From Chitinophaga ginsengisegetis (GTDB lineage: Bacteria > Bacteroidota > Bacteroidia > Chitinophagales > Chitinophagaceae), in assembly GCF_900168065.1 (NCBI RefSeq), contig NZ_FUZZ01000003.1, positions 310,001 to 374,000 on the forward strand: DNA of 64,000 bases. The letters run 5' to 3'. Positions 43,658 to 51,921 of the stretch are shown here, one piece after another; within the stretch, counting starts at the first letter, position 1, and every line of letters starts with the position of its first letter. Below the pieces are notes generated by a model. The model worked only from the letters and a program-made list of their open reading frames with translations, was not told the origin of the DNA and did not search any database. The position numbers and the translations under genes are program-made.

Positions 43658-43984
43658 ATGAACAAACCTGCTCCTTTGGATACTATTCCTGTAAAAAATA
43701 CGATTGCCGGGCATTATGGCCGGTTTGTGCATGGCAGTAAGAGTACGTTGGCTTTCTGGGAGATAAAGGCGGGATTTGAATCGCCGGTACATCAGCATCC
43801 GCATGAGCAGATCACTTATATAGCCGAAGGTGTGTTTGAGATGAGCCTTGATGGCCGGAAGTATACGCTGAAGCAGCATGATACACTGGTGATTCCGCCG
43901 GATACGCCGCATGGCGGGCGTGCGCTGGAGGATTGTAAGATCATCGACAGTTTTAGTCCTGCCCGTGATGATTACAGATATTAA
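43658..43984 (+). CDS. Small cupin-domain protein
   Basis: A 108-residue single-domain cupin. Metal-binding motif one is PVHQHPHEQITYIAEG (two His, then Glu), motif two is PPDTPHGGRA (His). Such single-domain cupins bind a divalent metal and act as isomerases, dioxygenases or sensors; the substrate cannot be told. A -7-like TATATTTA lies upstream. Confidence 0.88.
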   Translation: MNKPAPLDTIPVKNTIAGHYGRFVHGSKSTLAFWEIKAGFESPVHQHPHEQITYIAEGVFEMSLDGRKYTLKQHDTLVIPPDTPHGGRALEDCKIIDSFSPARDDYRY

Positions 43985-43985
43985 A

Positions 43986-44022
43986 AAGAAAAGGTCCTGG
44001 TTAAACCAGGACCTTTTCTTTT
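43986..44022. terminator. Convergent terminator between cupin gene and RNase E/G gene
   Basis: AAAAGGTCCTGGT pairs with ACCAGGACCTTTT (13 bp) around TTAA, flanked by A and T runs. It abuts the RNase E/G stop codon. Confidence 0.88.
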
Positions 44023-45571
44023 ATAATTTAATTTCTTCGTCGTTAGCGTCAAAGAAGCGATATTCAGTAAGATGGTAATTGGAGTCAGCTTTGAGTTTTA
44101 TCCATTTCTTATATTGGAAGTACCATTTCCATTGTTTGGATGCCAGGAATCCTTTGGTAAGGAAGGCATGCAATATAGGGTGAACGCGGATGGTAAGACC
44201 TTTGTGTTGGTGATTGAGCAGGTATTGCAGGTTCTTTTCGATGTCTTCGAGGATCAGCATGGATGCACCGATTTTGCCGGTTCCTCTGCAGGTAGGACAA
44301 TCTTCTGCCACGGAGATGGTGATCTCAGGTTTTACCCGTTGGCGGGTAATTTGCATGAGTCCAAACTTCGAGATGGGCAGGATGGTGTGTTTAGCTCTGT
44401 CCTGGGCCATGAATTTCTCCATAGCTTCAAAGATGGCTTTCTTGTTTTCCGGCAGTTTCATATCAATGAAGTCAATGATAATGATACCGCCCAGATCACG
44501 CAGTCTTAATTGCCGGGCAATTTCAGCAGCGGCTTCCAGGTTGGATGCGAGGGCATTTTGTTCCTGGTTGTTGCTGGAGCTTTTGTATCCGCTGTTCACG
44601 TCTACAACGTGCAGGGCTTCTGTGGCTTCAATGATGAGGTATACCCCGCTGTCGAGATTCACGGTTTTACCGAAGGAGGCTTTCACCTGCCGGGTAATCC
44701 CGAAGTTGTCGAATATGGGGGAACCGTTGTTGTAATAGTTAACGATATCAGACTTTTCCGGCGCAATCTTCTGGATGTACGTTTTGGTGTCAGTGTAGAT
44801 ATTTTTATCGTTTACAACGATGCGGTTAAAGCTCTCATTGAGCAGGTCACGGAGGATGCTGGCAGTTTTGGTTTGCTCGCTCAGGATCTTTTGCGGGGCT
44901 ACGCCTCCACTGAGATTTGCCTGGATATTTTTCCAGGTTTGAACGAGGGTGGTCAGATCTTCGTGTAATTCTGCAGTTTTCTTTCCTTCAGCGGCGGTGC
45001 GTACAATAACGCCAAAGTTGGGCGTTTTGATGGCTTCCACGATTTTCTGCAATCTTTTTCTTTCTTCGGAGGAGTGGATTTTTTTAGAAACCGCAACAAT
45101 ATCATTAAAGGGTGTTAACACTATAAATCTTCCGGGTAAAGAAATTTCGCAGCTAAGGCGTGGGCCTTTAGAAGAAATGGGTTCTTTCAGAATTTGTACG
45201 AGGATATTGGGTTTGCCGCCCAGTACATCCGTAATTTTACCGGTCTTGACTATCTCCGGTTCATTTTTAAATTTGGTAAAATCAAATCCATCGGGCGTTT
45301 TATCGCTGATGGCCATTGAAGTAAATTTAAGAATGGAGCGGATATAGGGGCTGAGATCCGTGTAATGTAAAAAGGCATCTTTTTCAAAGCCTACGTCGAC
45401 AAATGCAGCATTTAAGCCGGGTATCAGCTTTTTCACCTTACCCAGGTACAAATCGCCTACTGAGAAGTTAGGATTGCCACTTTCGTGATGTAACTCCACT
45501 AGCTTCTTATCTTCCAGTAACGCAATTTCCACCCCTGTGGGAGCCGCATTTATAATAAGTTCCTTATTCAA
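44021..45571 (-). CDS. rng: Ribonuclease E/G family endoribonuclease
   Basis: A 516-residue enzyme of RNase G length that cuts AU-rich single-stranded RNA in mRNA decay and rRNA maturation. An S1 domain (about 35-135, VGDLYLGKVKKLIPGLNAAFVDVG) is followed by SLPGRFIVLTPFN, the DNase I-like catalytic region with acidic metal ligands in VVDVNSG and IIIIDFIDM, and the zinc link CPTCRGTG. No long RNase E-type C-terminal scaffold is present. It is the last gene of an HU-TPR-basic protein-rng run and has a 325-base leader with a stable hairpin. Confidence 0.95.
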   Translation of the reverse strand: MNKELIINAAPTGVEIALLEDKKLVELHHESGNPNFSVGDLYLGKVKKLIPGLNAAFVDVGFEKDAFLHYTDLSPYIRSILKFTSMAISDKTPDGFDFTKFKNEPEIVKTGKITDVLGGKPNILVQILKEPISSKGPRLSCEISLPGRFIVLTPFNDIVAVSKKIHSSEERKRLQKIVEAIKTPNFGVIVRTAAEGKKTAELHEDLTTLVQTWKNIQANLSGGVAPQKILSEQTKTASILRDLLNESFNRIVVNDKNIYTDTKTYIQKIAPEKSDIVNYYNNGSPIFDNFGITRQVKASFGKTVNLDSGVYLIIEATEALHVVDVNSGYKSSSNNQEQNALASNLEAAAEIARQLRLRDLGGIIIIDFIDMKLPENKKAIFEAMEKFMAQDRAKHTILPISKFGLMQITRQRVKPEITISVAEDCPTCRGTGKIGASMLILEDIEKNLQYLLNHQHKGLTIRVHPILHAFLTKGFLASKQWKWYFQYKKWIKLKADSNYHLTEYRFFDANDEEIKL

Positions 45572-45896
45572 GCGTCCAAAATTTTAACCTTTAAAACTTC
45601 ACCTTTATGCTATGCACACGGCTATTTAAGAACAGCTTACTGCATACCAAAACAATAGCTCACCTATAAAGTTAGCGTATTTCTTCACGTTCGTGATGAA
45701 TGGATTGCTTAAGGGTTCAGCGATCACTGCAGGTAATGTCCGGAGAATTCAATTGCGGGATCTATGGAAACAACCTGCATGACTATAGCAATTTAAGAAG
45801 TAAATGCTAGAATCATGCAGGATATATGAAAATTTTTATCCGACCACCGCGCCGGGAGCATACCTTGTTAGTATAAATGGCGGGAAACTGGAGTAA
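45572..45896. other. Long leader of the RNase E/G gene
   Basis: 325 bases between the small basic protein gene and rng, on the same strand. No gene is evident. A 48-base hairpin (45774-45821) is its main feature. Confidence 0.6.
45774..45821 (-). other. 48-base stem-loop in the rng leader
   Basis: CCTGCATGA pairs with TCATGCAGG, then a 3/3 internal loop, then TAGCA with TGCTA, around a 14-base loop. No U-tract follows, so it is more likely a processing or control element than a terminator. Confidence 0.55.
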
Positions 45897-45992
45897 TTAT
45901 TTCTTCTTACTTTTATGCCGGTTCTTTCTCAGTCTTTTTTTACGCTTGTGAGTGGCAATTTTATGTCTTTTTCTTTTCTTACCGCAAGGCAT
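45897..45992 (-). CDS. 31-residue very basic protein, AURKAIP1/COX24-like (bS22/mS38 type)
   Basis: The frame begins MPCGKKRKRHKIATHKRKK and ends in KSKKK. About 18 of 31 residues are Lys or Arg, with four His; no acidic residue occurs. The spacing of basic blocks resembles the DUF1713 (AURKAIP1/COX24) pattern, which covers mitoribosomal protein mS38 and the mycobacterial small-subunit protein bS22. I infer a small ribosomal protein that threads through rRNA. It sits between the TPR gene (36 bases after its stop) and rng. The subunit it would bind in Bacteroidota is uncertain. Confidence 0.7.
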   Translation of the reverse strand: MPCGKKRKRHKIATHKRKKRLRKNRHKSKKK

Positions 45993-46027
45993 ACGCTGAT
46001 ACTTTTTTAAATGATTGAAAAATAATA

Positions 46028-46870
46028 TTATTGAATACTTTTAATGTAACTATCTACTTCTTTCTTCAGTTCCGGATCGGTCATGAGTTGTTTGCTTTTT
46101 TCAAACAGTTCAATCGCTTTCTTCTTGTCTCCCTTGCTCCGGTACGATTCTGCCAGCACAAATAACACTTTTGCATTATCCGGGTGGTTCTTCGCAACGC
46201 CTTCCAGTCTTTCGATAGCTTTATCGTACTGACCTGATGTAATAGCAAGGTTAGCTAAAGTAACCTGTGCGTCGATATTATCAGGGTGTGCTGCAACGAC
46301 TTCTCTCAGCTTGGCTACGCCGGTCATAGGTTCACCGGTGTTCATGTACACCATAGCCTGTGATATTTTCAGCGTATCATTTGCCGGGTTCAATTGTATT
46401 GCCTGATCAAACAAAGTAATTGCCTGCTGGGCTTCCCATTTTGCTACACGCGGATCTTCTGCATGTTGCAAGTGGGCCAAAAATAAATTGGCTGCAAAGG
46501 TGAGGCTTTTTTCGGAATTTTCCAACTTAGCGGCTTCGCCAAGATAATATGCGGCTACGGGCAGCTGGTTGAGGCTGTCCCAGGTGTTGTACAATTGATG
46601 GTACGCGGCTATCTGTTGGGTTTTCACATCCCCGCGGACAACATTTGTTTCAATGGTATTTACCTGTAAAAGTTTTTCAGCAGGAATTTTCCCTTTTGCG
46701 GTTTCCAGCAGTTCAGAGAAGGCAATAGGTGCTACATCCTGTCCACCCTGCATAGGGGCGGCAGATGACATAGGTTTCTTTTCCGACCGGGGCACAGTAC
46801 GGCCAAAGGCGAATAATATCACCAATAGTGCTACCGCAGCACCCACCAGAAGAACTTGTGATTTTTGCAT
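46028..46870 (-). CDS. TPR-repeat membrane-anchored protein
   Basis: A 280-residue protein with one N-terminal membrane segment (about 5-23, VLLVGAAVALLVILFAFG) and the rest outside or inside the membrane as a helical repeat domain. At least three tetratricopeptide repeats are readable between about 150 and 270: TLKISQAMVYMNTGEPMTG, VTLANLAITSGQYDKAIERL and FVLAESYRSKGDKKKAIELF. It is probably a scaffold. It lies 24 bases downstream of the HU gene and is likely cotranscribed. Confidence 0.85.
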   Translation of the reverse strand: MQKSQVLLVGAAVALLVILFAFGRTVPRSEKKPMSSAAPMQGGQDVAPIAFSELLETAKGKIPAEKLLQVNTIETNVVRGDVKTQQIAAYHQLYNTWDSLNQLPVAAYYLGEAAKLENSEKSLTFAANLFLAHLQHAEDPRVAKWEAQQAITLFDQAIQLNPANDTLKISQAMVYMNTGEPMTGVAKLREVVAAHPDNIDAQVTLANLAITSGQYDKAIERLEGVAKNHPDNAKVLFVLAESYRSKGDKKKAIELFEKSKQLMTDPELKKEVDSYIKSIQ

Positions 46871-46894
46871 CGCCTAAATTATTAGGCTGCAAAA

Positions 46895-47182
46895 TTAAGA
46901 ACTTTTGAGCTTCTTTACTTCAGCAACAAATTCTTTCGAAGGTTTAAATGCCGGAATAAAGTGCTCGGGGATCTCCACAGCTACGTTCTTCTTGATGTTA
47001 CGCCCAATCTTGGCGGCCCGTTTTTTTGTGATAAAACTTCCAAACCCACGGATATAAATGTGTTCTCCGTTAGCAAGAGCTTCTTTCACCTCTTTAAACA
47101 TGGCCTCAAGTGTGACTAACACATCAACTTTGGGGATGCCGGTTTTTTCAGCAATGTTGTTAATTAAATCAGCTTTTCTCAT
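46895..47182 (-). CDS. HU/IHF-family DNA-binding protein
   Basis: A 95-residue nucleoid protein with the HU fold: MRKADLINNIAEKTGI, then GEHIYIRGFGSFITKKRAAKIGRN, with the beta-arm continuing into KNVAVEIPEHFIPAFKPSKEF. The IPEHFIPAFKPSKEF segment is the family's arm and C-terminal helix. It bends DNA and compacts the chromosome. A TAACTTTG box on the minus strand lies 28 bases upstream of the ATG. Confidence 0.95.
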   Translation of the reverse strand: MRKADLINNIAEKTGIPKVDVLVTLEAMFKEVKEALANGEHIYIRGFGSFITKKRAAKIGRNIKKNVAVEIPEHFIPAFKPSKEFVAEVKKLKSS

Positions 47183-47209
47183 ATGAAAGCGAGAGGATTA
47201 CTTTACTCT

Positions 47210-47217
47210 CAAAGTTA
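47210..47217 (-). promoter_or_regulatory. -7 box upstream of the HU gene
   Basis: The minus strand reads TAACTTTG, a match to TAnnTTTG. It probably drives HU, the TPR gene and perhaps the small basic protein and rng. Confidence 0.5.
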
Positions 47218-47402
47218 ATTTAAAAATTCTAATTGCTGAATTTTAAGCAAATAAATTTTATCATTTTTTCTTATAACTGGTATTGGCGATAAATTATATT
47301 TATTTGCAGGCCCGGAAATGGGTATCCGTTGTACCTTATAGGGTTTTTGTACAGCATTTGCCATATCAATATACTAAATAATTTTATTAAAATAATATAT
47401 AA

Positions 47403-48476
47403 ATGATATCACCCCGACAATTTTTTACCGAAAAATTACTGGAATGGAACCGGGAAACGAATACCCGCAACATGCCCTGGAAGGGTGAAAAAAATCCCTA
47501 CCGGATCTGGCTGTCTGAAATCATTCTCCAGCAAACCCGCGTGGAGCAAGGCTGGCCGTACTATGAAAGATTCATTCAGCACTATCCCACTGTTAAAAAA
47601 CTGGCTGCCGCACCAGATGAAGAAGTGTTCCGTTTATGGCAGGGATTAGGGTATTATGCCCGCTGTAAAAATATGTTGGCAGCCGCGCGGGAAATTACGG
47701 CTACCTATCAAGGTAAGTTCCCCGACCAGTATGAACAGATCAAAGCGCTCAAAGGAATAGGCTCTTATACAGCCGCCGCCATCGCCTCCTTTGCCTTCAA
47801 TCTTCCCTACGCCGTGCTTGATGGCAACGTTTTCAGGGTCCTCTCCCGCTATTTTGGAATCGAAACGCCTATCGACAGCACCGCCGGAAAAAAGCAATTC
47901 GGCACCCTCGCCCAGGAACTGCTGCCACAGAGCCTCTCTGCCGAATACAACCAGAGTATCATGGACTTTGGCGCAGTGGTATGCAAGCCTCAGCAACCTC
48001 TTTGCGGGGAATGTGTGCTCCGCAAAAAGTGCGTGGCCCTGCATGAACAACTCGTTCCACATCTCCCGGTAAAAACAAAAAAACTCCTGATCAAAAAAAG
48101 ATATTTCAATTATCTCCTTGTTCACTATAAGGAAGATATATATATCCGTAAGAGAACAGACAGCGATATCTGGCAGAACCTGCATGAGTTTGTGCTCATC
48201 GAAACAGCAGGCCCTTCAGACATCACGGCACTGCAATCGTCGGGAGCCATTGACCCCATCCTGGGGAAAACGCCTTTTGAAATAGACCGGGTGTCGGCTC
48301 CGTTTAAACAACAACTCACCCATCAAACCATACACAGCCAGTTTATCAGCATCACGGTGAAGAAGGCGCCGGCTATCCCGGGGTATACCCTGGTGCCCCG
48401 CAGCAGCCTGAATAACTACGCTTTTCCAAAGACCATCACAACCTTTCTGGAAAGTAATCACCTGCAATTATTCTAA
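47403..48476 (+). CDS. mutY: A/G-specific adenine glycosylase
   Basis: A 357-residue DNA repair enzyme that removes adenine mispaired with 8-oxoguanine. The N-terminal helical domain begins WNRETNTRNMPWKGEKNPYRIWLSEI, with the catalytic Glu in the family QQTRVEQG segment and the helix-hairpin-helix LKGIGSYTAAAIASFA. The iron-sulfur cluster Cys residues lie in CKPQQPLCGECVLRKKC. A C-terminal NUDIX-like domain (about 225-350) reads the 8-oxoG. Length and motifs are normal. It lies divergent from HU. Confidence 0.95.
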   Translation: MISPRQFFTEKLLEWNRETNTRNMPWKGEKNPYRIWLSEIILQQTRVEQGWPYYERFIQHYPTVKKLAAAPDEEVFRLWQGLGYYARCKNMLAAAREITATYQGKFPDQYEQIKALKGIGSYTAAAIASFAFNLPYAVLDGNVFRVLSRYFGIETPIDSTAGKKQFGTLAQELLPQSLSAEYNQSIMDFGAVVCKPQQPLCGECVLRKKCVALHEQLVPHLPVKTKKLLIKKRYFNYLLVHYKEDIYIRKRTDSDIWQNLHEFVLIETAGPSDITALQSSGAIDPILGKTPFEIDRVSAPFKQQLTHQTIHSQFISITVKKAPAIPGYTLVPRSSLNNYAFPKTITTFLESNHLQLF

Positions 48477-48673
48477 TGAGCACGCATAGAGAATAAAAAT
48501 ATACATTAAGTGTTAAGCCACTTCAGGAATAGTGCCCGGTAACGAAATCCGGCTTAACCTGCTGCCAGTAAGAAATTTTTCCCTATCGATTGGAAAAAAA
48601 TATTAACTTTAAGAAGGTTGTTTATTTATTAAAAGAAGAACTTTTTAACAATAGACTAAAAAAACCTACAACT

Positions 48674-49132
48674 ATGAGAGGTGTTAATAAAGTAATCCTG
48701 ATAGGCAATTTGGGCAGAGATCCGGATGTACAGTTTCTGGAAGGAAATATCGCAGTAGCCAAATTTTCACTGGCTACCACTGAAACGTTCAAAGACAGAG
48801 CCGGCAAGCTCATTTCACAAACAGAATGGCATACGGTGGTGCTATGGCGGGGACTGGCCGAACTGGCGCAGAAATACCTGCACAAAGGTAGTCTTGTTTA
48901 CATTGAAGGCCGCTTGCGCACCCGCAGCTGGGAAGACAAAGAAGGCAATAAGAAATTTGCCACCGAAGTTGTAGGAGATAACCTGGTTATGCTGGATAAA
49001 CGCATGGACCTCAACAACCAAGATCACCCCATACCTCACCATAGCAGTACGGGTTCAGGCAGTGGAGAAAGTTTTCCGGGACTGGAAATCCCCCCTTCAC
49101 TGAACGAACCAGCAGACGATCTGCCTTTTTAG
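48674..49132 (+). CDS. ssb: Single-stranded DNA-binding protein
   Basis: 152 residues from the ATG at 48674 (MRGVNKVILIGNLGRDPDV); an in-frame ATG at 48590 adds an odd 28-residue leader. The OB fold runs to about 105 (TEWHTVVLWRGLAELAQKYLHKGSLVYIEG and RSWEDKEGNKKF). The C-terminus ends in ADDLPF, the acidic tail that recruits replication and repair proteins. The neighbours are mutY upstream and gldE downstream. Confidence 0.96.
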   Translation: MRGVNKVILIGNLGRDPDVQFLEGNIAVAKFSLATTETFKDRAGKLISQTEWHTVVLWRGLAELAQKYLHKGSLVYIEGRLRTRSWEDKEGNKKFATEVVGDNLVMLDKRMDLNNQDHPIPHHSSTGSGSGESFPGLEIPPSLNEPADDLPF

Positions 49133-49186
49133 TTGCAAAAAAATATTAAGTTTTAAATGTACGTAATCCCATATAGGGACATTACT

Positions 49187-49194
49187 TATATTTG
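49187..49194 (+). promoter_or_regulatory. -7 box upstream of gldE
   Basis: TATATTTG matches TAnnTTTG, 61 bases before the proposed TTG start. Confidence 0.45.
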
Positions 49195-49255
49195 CGTGCA
49201 GGGAAAGCAATTCCATGAATTACTTTCCCCTATTTTTTGATTAATTACATCAAAG

Positions 49256-50608
49256 TTGAACATCTTGGGCATCCTTCCGGCAAGCTACGTATCCTATTTT
49301 TTACAAGCCAGCGCACCAATTGGCGCCCCTAACGTGGTGGTATTTCTGCTTGTTATTTTTATTCTGCTCCTGCTAACCTTTATTGTTTCCGGTGCGGAAG
49401 TAGCCTTCTTTTCCCTTAACCACAAGGATCTGAATGTGCTTAAAACACGCCAGAATGCCTCGGGCAAACTGATCACCAGACTGCTGGAAAAGCCAAAATC
49501 ACTGCTCGCTTCCTTACAAATTGCAGGTGTATTGCTCATGATCGCATTTATCATGATCACCAATTACCTCGTTACCCAGATGGAAGACCTGCAAACACTG
49601 CCGGTAGTATCCCTCCTGGTAAGGATTTCCGCGATCTGCCTCATCTTACTCTTTTTCGGCCAGATACTCCCCCGGGTATGGGCCGCTCAAAACAATATCC
49701 GTTTTGCCACCTATTTCGCCTGGTTCGTAAGCGGTATCCATGCCACTATGGAACCCATCAGCGATTTTTTTGTTGGCCTCAGCACCAGCATCGAAGACCG
49801 CTTCTTTCACCGCGGCAGCGGCCCGGTAAATTACCAGGAAATCGATGAAGCCATCGAAATGAGTGTGGACGCCACCGCCTCCCAGGAAGAAAAAAATATC
49901 CTGAAAGGCATCCTTAAATTTGGCAATATCACCGTAAAACAGATCATGCGCGGCCGTTTGGACGTAAACGGCGTGGAATACGACAGCACTTTCGGCGATA
50001 TCGTGAAAAGTGTAGCCGACCTGCATTATTCCCGTTTACCTGTTTATAAGGACAACCTGGACAATATCGTGGGCGTTATCCACACCAAAGACCTGCTCCC
50101 CCATCTCGACAAAGGCAATACCTTCGACTGGCACGAAGTAATGCGCCAGCCTTTCTTTGTACATGGCCATAAACTGATCGAAGACCTGCTCTCTGAATTC
50201 CAGAGCAGACGGATGCACTTTGCCGTAGTAGTGGACGAATTTGGCGGTACCTCCGGCATTGTAACCCTGGAAGATATCATGGAAGAAGTGATCGGCGATA
50301 TCAAAGACGAATTTGATGAAGAAGAATTTAACTACAACAAAGTAGATAACTTCACCTACGTATTTGAAGGCAAAACCATGCTGAACGACGTTTGCCGCAT
50401 CATGAACATCTCTCCTGAAACATTTGAACCCGTAAAAGGCGAAAGCGACTCCCTCGGTGGTCTTATACTGGAACTGGCCGGAAAATTTCCTGAAGAAAAC
50501 AGCGTTATTAACTACAATAACTTCGATTTCACTGTACTGGAAGTCAATAAAATGAGGATCCAGAAAGTACAGGTAACCATCAGGCCGGACGCCGCTGAAA
50601 AAGTGTAA
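49256..50608 (+). CDS. gldE: Gliding motility-associated protein GldE (CNNM/CBS-domain membrane protein)
   Basis: A 450-residue protein. Three or four membrane segments lie in the first 190 residues (VVFLLVIFILLLLTFIVSGAEVAFFS first), the DUF21/CNNM domain. Two CBS domains follow (about 210-330, IMRGRLDVNGVEYDSTF and VDEFGGTSGIVTLEDIMEEVIGDI), then a CorC/HlyC-type C-terminal domain (about 345-440). The frame has no ATG before the membrane domain; the only good start is TTG at 49256, just after an in-frame stop at 49238. The gene order ssb-gldE-gldD is typical of gliding Bacteroidota. GldE is thought to support GldD function and may transport a divalent cation. Confidence 0.93.
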   Translation: MNILGILPASYVSYFLQASAPIGAPNVVVFLLVIFILLLLTFIVSGAEVAFFSLNHKDLNVLKTRQNASGKLITRLLEKPKSLLASLQIAGVLLMIAFIMITNYLVTQMEDLQTLPVVSLLVRISAICLILLFFGQILPRVWAAQNNIRFATYFAWFVSGIHATMEPISDFFVGLSTSIEDRFFHRGSGPVNYQEIDEAIEMSVDATASQEEKNILKGILKFGNITVKQIMRGRLDVNGVEYDSTFGDIVKSVADLHYSRLPVYKDNLDNIVGVIHTKDLLPHLDKGNTFDWHEVMRQPFFVHGHKLIEDLLSEFQSRRMHFAVVVDEFGGTSGIVTLEDIMEEVIGDIKDEFDEEEFNYNKVDNFTYVFEGKTMLNDVCRIMNISPETFEPVKGESDSLGGLILELAGKFPEENSVINYNNFDFTVLEVNKMRIQKVQVTIRPDAAEKV

Positions 50609-50630
50609 CTGCCTGTTAAATAAGCATAAA

Positions 50631-51233
50631 ATGCCAGCGATTAAAGGAAAGGCCCTCGCACTGATCATCGGGCTGATGTGTATATTTGCCGCCTGTGAAA
50701 ACGTACCCACACCGAAGCCCAGAGGCTATTTCCAGGTAAAATTTCCGGAGAGAAAATACCGCACTTTCGATATGCCCGGATATCCTTACACATTTGAATA
50801 CCCGGCATATGCCAATATCGTCAAAGACACTTCCTTTTTTGGCGCAGCCCCCGAAAACCCTTACTGGATCAATATAGACTTCCCCTCCCTGAACGGGAAA
50901 ATTTATATGAGCTATAAGATCATCGGCCCCGGTAACAACAGCTTCCGCAAACTGGTGGACGATGCCTTTAAAATGACCTACAAGCATACCTACAAGGCAG
51001 AATATATCGATGAAAACAAGATCCATACAGCAAACAACGTAAGCGGTACCTTCTATGAAGTGGGTGGCAACGCCGCCTCCTCGAAACAATTCTTTGCCAC
51101 CGATTCGGTAAAACACTTCCTCCGCGGCGCCCTTTATTTTGATGTTACACCCAACGCGGACTCCCTCGCACCCGTTTACCGGTTCCTGGAACAGGATATG
51201 TGGCATATGGTAGAAACCCTGCGCTGGAGATAA
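50631..51233 (+). CDS. gldD: Gliding motility lipoprotein GldD
   Basis: A 200-residue lipoprotein. The signal peptide MPAIKGKALALIIGLMCIF ends in a lipobox (FAAC), and the mature part starts ENVPTPKPRGYFQVKFPERKY, the family's signature. Further segments, YPYTFEYPAYANI and ALYFDVTPNADSLAPVYRFLEQD, are also typical. GldD is required for gliding and type IX secretion in Flavobacterium. The gene starts 22 bases after gldE. Confidence 0.94.
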   Translation: MPAIKGKALALIIGLMCIFAACENVPTPKPRGYFQVKFPERKYRTFDMPGYPYTFEYPAYANIVKDTSFFGAAPENPYWINIDFPSLNGKIYMSYKIIGPGNNSFRKLVDDAFKMTYKHTYKAEYIDENKIHTANNVSGTFYEVGGNAASSKQFFATDSVKHFLRGALYFDVTPNADSLAPVYRFLEQDMWHMVETLRWR

Positions 51234-51246
51234 GCCCTGAATGCTG

Positions 51247-51254
51247 TAACTTTG
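51247..51254 (+). promoter_or_regulatory. -7 box upstream of the DUF3109 gene
   Basis: TAACTTTG matches TAnnTTTG, 51 bases before the ATG at 51306. Confidence 0.45.
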
Positions 51255-51305
51255 TGGTCTTAATAAGATTGTCTGTCTGCAATTTCAGGCAAAAGACCAT
51301 TCCCG

Positions 51306-51875
51306 ATGATTATCATTGACGATAAATACATAAGTGACGAAGTAATTGAGGAGCAATTTGTGTGCAATCTGTCTGCCTGCAAAGGCGCCTGTTGTGTAGC
51401 GGGCGATTGTGGCGCTCCACTGGATAAAACAGAAGTTAAAATCCTGAAGAAAATTTATCCGAAGATTAAATCTTACCTCCGGGAAGATGGTATCAAAGAA
51501 ATTGAGCACACTGGTACCAATACTACCGACGATGAGTATGGATATGTTACCCCTATTGTAAACAAAGGCATTTGTGCATACGCCACTATAGACGATCACG
51601 GCATAGTAGGTTGTGGCATCGAGAAAGCATACAATGATGGAGTGGTTGATTTCAAAAAACCTATTTCCTGTCATCTCTACCCTATCCGTATTAAAAAATA
51701 CGAAACATTTGAAGCAGTAAATTATGACCGTTGGGAGGTTTGCAAACCCGCCTGCAAGAACGGTAAAACCCTTCAGGTGCCAGTGTATCGTTTCCTTAAA
51801 GATGCTTTGATCAGAAAATACGGCACGGAATTTTATGAAGTGTTGGACAACATCGCAAGAAAAGAACACGGGTAA
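51306..51875 (+). CDS. DUF3109 family protein (Cys-rich, metal or Fe-S binding)
   Basis: A 189-residue protein with many Cys residues: CNLSACKGACCVAGDCG near 20-36, CAYATIDDHGIVGCGIE near 95-112, a lone SCHLYPIRIKKYE and VCKPACKNG near 155. The pattern is that of the DUF3109 and YkgJ families, in which Cys residues are thought to ligate an iron-sulfur cluster or zinc. Its biochemical role is not known. It stands between gldD and lutB on the same strand. Confidence 0.85.
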   Translation: MIIIDDKYISDEVIEEQFVCNLSACKGACCVAGDCGAPLDKTEVKILKKIYPKIKSYLREDGIKEIEHTGTNTTDDEYGYVTPIVNKGICAYATIDDHGIVGCGIEKAYNDGVVDFKKPISCHLYPIRIKKYETFEAVNYDRWEVCKPACKNGKTLQVPVYRFLKDALIRKYGTEFYEVLDNIARKEHG

Positions 51876-51921
51876 ATCATTTTCGGATTTAACTATCTTT
51901 AATTAGGAATATTGCTTGCTT

